Shown piece by piece: positions 6,371 to 10,335 of a stretch of DNA of 10,335 nucleotides. The first letter of the stretch is position 1. Each line of letters opens with the position of its first letter. The position numbers and the translations under genes were made by a program. Source of the stretch: Bacteroidota bacterium (lineage in GTDB: Bacteria; Bacteroidota; Bacteroidia; Flavobacteriales; Flavobacteriaceae). The stretch spans positions 1-10,335 of the forward strand of contig JAEWLN010000090.1 of NCBI GenBank assembly GCA_023457535.1, in the 5' to 3' direction. The notes beneath the pieces were generated by a model. It ran no database searches. It worked only from the letters and a program-made list of their open reading frames with translations, and was not told where the DNA came from.

Positions 6371-7798
6371 TCAGCAATCCGCCATATTTACTGCGATGGC
6401 CAATCCGCCCTCGGACGTTTCCTTATATTTTGAATTCATGTCCTTTGCGGTTTGCCACATGGTGTCGATGACTTTGTCAAGTGGGACTTTGGCGTTTTTG
6501 GCATCGGTGGACAGCGCGAGTTCGGCGGCGTTGATTGCCTTGATCGCACCCATTGTATTGCGCTCGATGCACGGAATTTGTACCAGCCCGCCAATCGGGT
6601 CGCAGGTCATGCCCAAGTGGTGCTCCATGGCGATTTCTGCGGCCATCAAAACCTGTTCGGGTGTGCCGCCCATCACTTCGCACAGGGCTGCCGCCGCCAT
6701 AGCCGACGATACGCCGATCTCTGCCTGGCATCCGCCCATGGCTGCGGAAATAGTAGATCCTTTTTTGAAAATACTGCCGATTTCGCCCGCCACCAGCAAA
6801 AATTGCCTGATCTCGTTTTGGCCCGCGTTGTGGTTTTCGATCACGCAATAATACATCAATACGGCCGGAATGACGCCGGCGCTGCCGTTGGTTGGCGCCG
6901 TGACCACGCGACCCAGGGCGGCATTGACTTCGTTGACCGCAAGCGCAAAACACGAAACCCATTGCAGGATCTGCCGGAATTTGACCTCCGTTTTTCGGAT
7001 CGTTTCAAGCCACTGCTGTGGATTGGCGTAATTGGACAGTCCGATCAGGTTCTGGTGCATGTCAAAAGCGCGCCGGCGAACGTTGAGCCCGCCCGGTAAA
7101 ACGCCTTCCGAATGGCAACCGATGTACATGCACTCGAGCATCGTGTGCCAGATGCGCATCAGTTCGCGGTCGATTTCCTCGTTTGAACGCATCGATTTTT
7201 CGTTGTCGTATACGATTTCAGAAATCTTGCGGTTTTGCGCTATCGTATATTGTAAAAGTTGTTCGGCATTCTGGATCGGATACGGAAAAGCACATTTGAT
7301 CGCTTCCTTTTTGCGCGCGTTGGTGCGCTCTTCCTTGACGACAAACCCGCCGCCGATCGAATAGAACGTGGACGAGTAGCTCGGGGTATCGGCAAAAAAA
7401 GCCGTAAACATGAGCCCGTTGGCGTGGAAAGGCAGGAAATCTTTGTGGAATACAATGTCCATCAAAAAGGAAAACGGAATTATTTTTTCGTTGCCCAGAT
7501 GGATTTGCTGATCTTCTTCGATCGACTTAATGATGCCCGAGATGTTCTCTACAGGGATGTATTCAGGATCTTGTCCGGAGAGTCCGAGCATAACGGCCAG
7601 ATCGGTCGCATGGCCTTTGCCTGTAAGCGACAGCGAGCCATATAAATCGACTTTGATGCGTTCGACTTTGGCCATCAAGTCCTGACCGCGCAATTCACCC
7701 AAAAAGCGTTCGGCGGCGCGCCAGGGACCAAGCGTGTGCGAGCTCGACGGCCCGACACCAATTTTGAGCATGTCGAAAACAGAAATGCACTCTTCCAT
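6371..7798 (-). CDS. sdaA: L-serine ammonia-lyase, single-chain iron-sulfur type
   Basis: The 475-residue enzyme deaminates L-serine to pyruvate and ammonia using an oxygen-sensitive [4Fe-4S] cluster. The N-terminal beta domain carries GPSSSHT (16-22). The C-terminal alpha domain carries the catalytic region APTNGSAGVIPA (301-312) and three cluster cysteines: Cys357 in GGCQAE, Cys399 in MTCDP and Cys410 in IPCIERN. Their spacing (42 and 11) equals that recalled for the Legionella pneumophila enzyme. The protein ends in cysteine (Cys475), as in that enzyme, where the terminal Cys occupies the active site and caps the cluster. The length fits the fused single-chain form. ATG 7798 matches the usual flavobacterial start. 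A TATATTTG -7 box lies 17 bp upstream. It stands alone, convergent with the flavin oxidoreductase and divergent from the membrane protein. Cytoplasmic. Confidence 0.96.
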   Translation of the reverse strand: MEECISVFDMLKIGVGPSSSHTLGPWRAAERFLGELRGQDLMAKVERIKVDLYGSLSLTGKGHATDLAVMLGLSGQDPEYIPVENISGIIKSIEEDQQIHLGNEKIIPFSFLMDIVFHKDFLPFHANGLMFTAFFADTPSYSSTFYSIGGGFVVKEERTNARKKEAIKCAFPYPIQNAEQLLQYTIAQNRKISEIVYDNEKSMRSNEEIDRELMRIWHTMLECMYIGCHSEGVLPGGLNVRRRAFDMHQNLIGLSNYANPQQWLETIRKTEVKFRQILQWVSCFALAVNEVNAALGRVVTAPTNGSAGVIPAVLMYYCVIENHNAGQNEIRQFLLVAGEIGSIFKKGSTISAAMGGCQAEIGVSSAMAAAALCEVMGGTPEQVLMAAEIAMEHHLGMTCDPIGGLVQIPCIERNTMGAIKAINAAELALSTDAKNAKVPLDKVIDTMWQTAKDMNSKYKETSEGGLAIAVNMADC

Positions 7799-7815
7799 AG
7801 CAAGCAGATTTGCTA

Positions 7816-7823
7816 CAAATATA
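7816..7823 (-). promoter_or_regulatory. Candidate Bacteroidota -7 box for the serine ammonia-lyase
   Basis: The minus strand reads TATATTTG, an exact TAnnTTTG match, 17 bases before the ATG at 7798. No TTG occurs at the expected -33 spacing. The gene has no same-strand neighbour upstream, so it needs its own promoter, which strengthens the call. Confidence 0.5.
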
Positions 7824-7829
7824 GCAGGA

Positions 7830-7911
7830 TTGTTGGTTTGTCATTGTAATGTGCCGTTAAATTTAAATGCGCATCGAATCATCGCGGGCGGTTTGGAACG
7901 GTTGTTGGTTT
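7830..7911. repeat. Pair of 10-bp direct repeats in a divergent intergenic region
   Basis: TTGTTGGTTT occurs at 7830-7839 and again at 7902-7911, one copy near each of the divergent genes. It could be a binding site shared by both promoters, or chance in a T/G-rich spacer. Confidence 0.35.
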
Positions 7912-7914
7912 AAG

Positions 7915-7928
7915 AAAGTTTTAACTTT
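7915..7928. promoter_or_regulatory. Short inverted repeat just upstream of the membrane protein gene
   Basis: AAAGTT and AACTTT are perfect inverted arms separated by TT and end six bases before the ATG at 7934. The site overlaps TAACTTTT (7922-7929), which lies 17 bp after a TTG at 7902-7904, so this may be a promoter with an operator; a transcript from it would be almost leaderless. The evidence is weak. Confidence 0.25.
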
Positions 7929-7933
7929 TTGCC

Positions 7934-8596
7934 ATGCACCGTAAAGGAATCAGATTTTTAGCTGTTATTTCGTTTTTGCTATTGGTTGCGCCATTTTATG
8001 ACCAATGTGCCGGCGGGATGCAGGAAGAAACCCAGGCTGAGCAGCCGCCCCTCGCCGTTATAACACAACATGGTGCGGCGGGAAGTAACCCCGTTGATTC
8101 GAATCCACGCGCACTTGAGCCCGATTCCATCGCAGCGGCCGGAACGTGGGGCTCCATCTCCAAATACAAGCCTTTTGAGCGAAAAATGTACGATTTGATC
8201 GATGATCCCAGCAATGACAATGCGTTCGAACTGGCCGCCGATGGATGGAAATGGTGGGGTTATTTACTCAATGAGCCGCATACGTATCGGGCCGAAGCCC
8301 GCAGTTGTGCCGATAACTGCCGTTACACCTATATTTCAAGACTTATTTTGCTGGGTGCGTTCACCCCCATAATCGTGCTGACATTTGTTGGTTTGGTTTT
8401 AAGCTTTACCCGATACATACGATTGGTACACCAAACGGCGATCACCACGGCCATTTTACTCTTTTTTGCGATGATCTGCATTTTACTGGATTGTCAATTT
8501 GAGGAGTTTGGCCAAATCAAATGGGGTTACTGGACCTTTAGTCTCGTTCAGCTAATCCTTATTGCGGCATCAAAAACAAAGCGCGGTAGCCGCTGA
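7934..8596 (+). CDS. Unrecognised membrane protein with a tryptophan-rich extracytoplasmic segment
   Basis: I do not recognise the family of this 220-residue protein. It has an N-terminal hydrophobic segment (about 7-25) ending in APFYDQC, which may be a signal anchor. Residues 26-135 are polar: first low-complexity and rich in Gln, Pro and Ala (to about 70), then a more ordered-looking part with FERKMYDLIDD, the aromatic DGWKWWGYLL (103-112) and a close cysteine pair at Cys125 and Cys129. Three further helices follow at about 136-159, 168-187 and 197-213, and the tail is basic (KTKRGSR). The polar region is probably outside the cytoplasm, where the cysteines could form a disulfide; topology and role are inferred. 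ATG 7934 is the only plausible start. It is divergent from the serine ammonia-lyase and 40 bp before the transporter, which has its own -7 box. Confidence 0.75.
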   Translation: MHRKGIRFLAVISFLLLVAPFYDQCAGGMQEETQAEQPPLAVITQHGAAGSNPVDSNPRALEPDSIAAAGTWGSISKYKPFERKMYDLIDDPSNDNAFELAADGWKWWGYLLNEPHTYRAEARSCADNCRYTYISRLILLGAFTPIIVLTFVGLVLSFTRYIRLVHQTAITTAILLFFAMICILLDCQFEEFGQIKWGYWTFSLVQLILIAASKTKRGSR

Positions 8597-8612
8597 TTTA
8601 TGCACAACACAT

Positions 8613-8620
8613 TATCTTTG
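8613..8620 (+). promoter_or_regulatory. Candidate Bacteroidota -7 box for the EamA transporter
   Basis: TATCTTTG matches TAnnTTTG exactly and lies 16 bases before ATG 8637, inside the 40-bp gap after the membrane protein gene. No TTG is seen at -33 spacing. Its position also argues against the longer frame starting at 8562, which would place the box inside the coding region. Confidence 0.5.
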
Positions 8621-8636
8621 CACCCAATTTTGTACG

Positions 8637-9539
8637 ATGCAAAACCGCAAACACTTTCTTGCTGCCATCACCGCATTCATTTTGTGGGGATTTTTTAGCC
8701 TGGCGCTCAAGCCGTTGCGCGATTATCCGTCGCTCGACATTTTATTTTACCGGATTTTTTATGCCGTGCTGCTGCTGTTGTGCATCAATTTGACGATGCG
8801 AAAAAAGGCAGTCAAAGCCGATTATAAAATGTTTCGCAGTCTAGACCCAACCCAGCGCAAACGCGTGCTTGCACTTACCGTTGGTGGCGGTTTCCTGCTT
8901 GTGGTCAACTGGTACTTGTTCATTTATGCGATCAATCACGTGAGTCTCAAATCGGCGTCTTTTGCGTATTTGATTTGTCCTATCGTGACCACGATACTGG
9001 CTTATCTGATCCTAAAGGAACGACTTACGCGATGGCAGTGGGTGGCCGTCGGAATTTCGGGCGTCAGCTGCTCGCTGCTCGGATTCGAAAGCGCCAAGGA
9101 TTTGGCCTACAGCCTTGTGATTGCCACGACATTTGCATTTTATCTGATTACGCAGCGCAAAAATGACCAATTCGACCGCTTTGTAATTCTTACAGTGCAG
9201 ATGTGCATTGCCGCGGTGGTTTTGTTGCCGATGTTTCCGGTTATGAGCGGTCCCCTGCCCACAGAACCTGTTTTTTGGGAAATGCTCCAGTACATCGTCG
9301 TTTTTTTTACGATCGTACCGCTGTTCCTGAACTTATATGCGCTTAAGGGCCTGAACTCGGCTACGGTCGGGATATTGATGTATTTAAATCCGATGATCCA
9401 CTTTTTGCTCGCGGTCTTTTATTTTCGCGAACGTGTCGACCAGTTGGAAGTGGCAGCTTATCTGCTCATCGTGGCATCCATTGTCGTTTTCAACGCCCGT
9501 TTTTTGTTTGGCAGATGGCGCACCAGCACACCATCATAG
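8637..9539 (+). CDS. EamA/DMT-superfamily transporter, RarD-like
   Basis: The 300-residue inner-membrane protein has about ten hydrophobic helices (roughly 6-23, 34-52, 77-98, 103-125, 134-150, 156-172, 182-200, 214-234, 240-260 and 270-286) in two repeated halves, the architecture of the drug/metabolite transporter superfamily. RarD-like features are the opening ITAFILWGFFSLALKPL, the NWYLFIYAINHVSLKSASFAYLICPI segment after helix 3 and the LKERLTRWQW loop between helices 4 and 5; the second half has a matching LNPMIHFLLAVFYFRERVD. The substrate is unknown; RarD names derive from chloramphenicol sensitivity and do not establish it. The frame is open from 8562, but that start overlaps the preceding gene and adds a cysteine-rich stretch unlike the family, so ATG 8637 is chosen. 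A -7 box lies 16 bp upstream. Confidence 0.92.
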   Translation: MQNRKHFLAAITAFILWGFFSLALKPLRDYPSLDILFYRIFYAVLLLLCINLTMRKKAVKADYKMFRSLDPTQRKRVLALTVGGGFLLVVNWYLFIYAINHVSLKSASFAYLICPIVTTILAYLILKERLTRWQWVAVGISGVSCSLLGFESAKDLAYSLVIATTFAFYLITQRKNDQFDRFVILTVQMCIAAVVLLPMFPVMSGPLPTEPVFWEMLQYIVVFFTIVPLFLNLYALKGLNSATVGILMYLNPMIHFLLAVFYFRERVDQLEVAAYLLIVASIVVFNARFLFGRWRTSTPS

Positions 9540-9570
9540 CCCGTATACTGGCATGAATCGCGTCGCTTCG

Positions 9571-9617
9571 TGTCATCTTGTCATATTTTTTACGCGCACA
9601 TCCTGACAATTGTAACA
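9571..9617. promoter_or_regulatory. TGTCA/TGACA repeat cluster upstream of dnaK
   Basis: TGTCA occurs at 9571-9575 and 9579-9583, an 8-bp period. The second copy, as TTGTCA (9578-9583), forms a perfect inverted repeat with TGACAA (9604-9609) across 20 bp. The right arm belongs to TGACAATTGTAA (9604-9615), a palindrome with one mismatch. The cluster ends 11 bp before the sigma-54-like -24 element, the kind of place where an activator or repressor could bind. Confidence 0.45.
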
Positions 9618-9628
9618 CTTTAGCCGCG

Positions 9629-9644
9629 TGGCACAGTCATTGAC
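9629..9644 (+). promoter_or_regulatory. Possible sigma-54-type -24/-12 promoter for dnaK
   Basis: TGGCAC (9629-9634), five bases, then TTGAC (9640-9644) follows the sigma-54 pattern TGGCAC-N5-TTGC, with the -24 half perfect but the -12 GC read as GA. Transcription would start near 9655, giving a leader of about 44 bases rich in A and T before ATG 9699. The TTGAC could also be part of an ordinary promoter. Confidence 0.4.
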
Positions 9645-9698
9645 TATGGCCGCCCGAAGTTTAAAAAAACAATCAACAACAATATAATTAATTAAAAA

Positions 9699-10335
9699 AT
9701 GGGTAAAATAATCGGAATTGATTTAGGTACTACGAACTCTTGTGTGGCCGTAATGGAAGGCTCAGAGCCGGTCGTGATCCCTAACTCAGAAGGAAAAAGA
9801 ACAACGCCGTCGGTCATCGGATTTGTCGAAGGCGGCGAAATTAAAGTAGGGGATCCTGCCAAAAGACAGGCGGTGACCAATCCTACCAAAACGATTGCTT
9901 CGATCAAGCGCTTCATCGGACACACCTTTGCAGAAGCACAGGAAGAAGCCTCGCGCGTACCTTATAAAGTGGTGAAGGGCGACAACAACACGCCGCGCGT
10001 GGACATTGACGGGCGCGCTTATACGTCCCAGGAATTGTCTGCGATGACGTTGCAAAAGATGAAAAAAACCGCTGAAGACTACCTCGGAACAGCCGTTACT
10101 GAAGCAGTCATCACCGTTCCGGCCTACTTTAACGACGCACAGCGCCAGGCTACCAAAGAGGCGGGCGAAATTGCCGGATTGAAAGTAATGCGCATCATCA
10201 ACGAGCCAACAGCGGCGGCTCTGGCTTACGGACTCGACAAAAAAGGCCACGACCAGAAAATTGCAGTCTACGATTTGGGCGGCGGTACGTTCGATATCTC
10301 CATCCTCGAATTGGGTGACGGTGTTTTCGAAGTAT
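9699..10335 (+). CDS. dnaK: Molecular chaperone DnaK (Hsp70), N-terminal part
   Basis: The first 212 codons are present; the frame is open to the right edge, so about two thirds of the usual roughly 640-residue protein is missing. DnaK binds exposed hydrophobic peptide segments in an ATP-driven cycle with DnaJ and GrpE in the cytoplasm. The visible ATPase domain shows the phosphate-1 motif IGIDLGTTNSCVAV (5-18), Lys70 in SIKRFIG, VPAYFNDAQRQATK (140-153), Glu169 in INEPTAAALAYG, and the phosphate-2 motif DLGGGTFDIS (192-201) with Thr197, all matching functional Hsp70. ATG 9699 follows an A/T-rich leader with no Shine-Dalgarno sequence and begins the canonical MGKIIGIDLG. It is separated by 159 bp from the transporter gene, a gap holding TGTCA/TGACA repeats and a sigma-54-like element. 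Confidence 0.97.
   Translation, partial: MGKIIGIDLGTTNSCVAVMEGSEPVVIPNSEGKRTTPSVIGFVEGGEIKVGDPAKRQAVTNPTKTIASIKRFIGHTFAEAQEEASRVPYKVVKGDNNTPRVDIDGRAYTSQELSAMTLQKMKKTAEDYLGTAVTEAVITVPAYFNDAQRQATKEAGEIAGLKVMRIINEPTAAALAYGLDKKGHDQKIAVYDLGGGTFDISILELGDGVFEV

Noticed and set aside
8562..8636. 25-codon upstream extension of the EamA transporter
   Set aside because: It overlaps the previous gene and contains a -7 box; the first transmembrane helix begins just after ATG 8637.
9550..9574. Hairpin GGCATGAA / TTCGTGTC as a terminator for the transporter gene
   Set aside because: The 8-bp stem needs two G-T pairs, has a 9-base loop, and the T-run starts 11 bases later, so it is not a convincing intrinsic terminator.
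1..10335. Search for mobile elements, CRISPR arrays, tRNA or rRNA genes, toxin-antitoxin or defence systems
   Set aside because: No transposase or integrase, regularly spaced repeats, cloverleaf-like sequences or defence-type proteins were seen; the genes are housekeeping or metabolic.

Overview
The window looks like chromosomal DNA of a Bacteroidota bacterium, most likely of the Flavobacteriaceae. The evidence is the gene set and sequence signals: PanB and RluA proteins of flavobacterial type, a DUF5723-type outer-membrane protein, a small NTF2-like exported protein, an almost complete absence of Shine-Dalgarno sequences, and several TAnnTTTG elements (the -7 box of the Bacteroidota primary sigma factor) just upstream of start codons. 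By eye the base composition is close to half G+C, which is high for this family. All identifications come from reading the sequence and from memory of the families; no search was run.

Left block, minus strand (about 1-4478, read right to left): panB (pantothenate synthesis), an RluA-family pseudouridine synthase with a TTG start, a DUF5723-type outer-membrane protein, a class 3 aldehyde dehydrogenase, and the first 28 codons of a further gene whose ATG lies four bases after the dehydrogenase stop. Gaps are 87, 63, 34 and 4 bp, so the genes may be partly co-transcribed, but internal -7 boxes suggest extra promoters before the outer-membrane protein and the dehydrogenase.

Middle block, plus strand (4579-6286): an exported NTF2-like protein and, 37 bp later, a flavin amine oxidase-type oxidoreductase, both divergent from panB. 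The oxidoreductase gene ends inside a GTTTAAA heptad repeat array. Facing it on the minus strand is a single-chain iron-sulfur L-serine ammonia-lyase (6371-7798).

Right block, plus strand (7934-10335): an unrecognised four-helix membrane protein, a RarD-like EamA transporter, and the 5' end of dnaK. The 159 bp before dnaK carry the most interesting regulatory structure: TGTCA/TGACA repeats followed by a sequence resembling a sigma-54 -24/-12 promoter.

Overall this is ordinary core-genome content (vitamin synthesis, RNA modification, amino-acid catabolism, transport, chaperone). I found no mobile element, CRISPR array, RNA gene or defence system, and no clear new multi-gene system. No gene-free stretch exceeds 300 bp.
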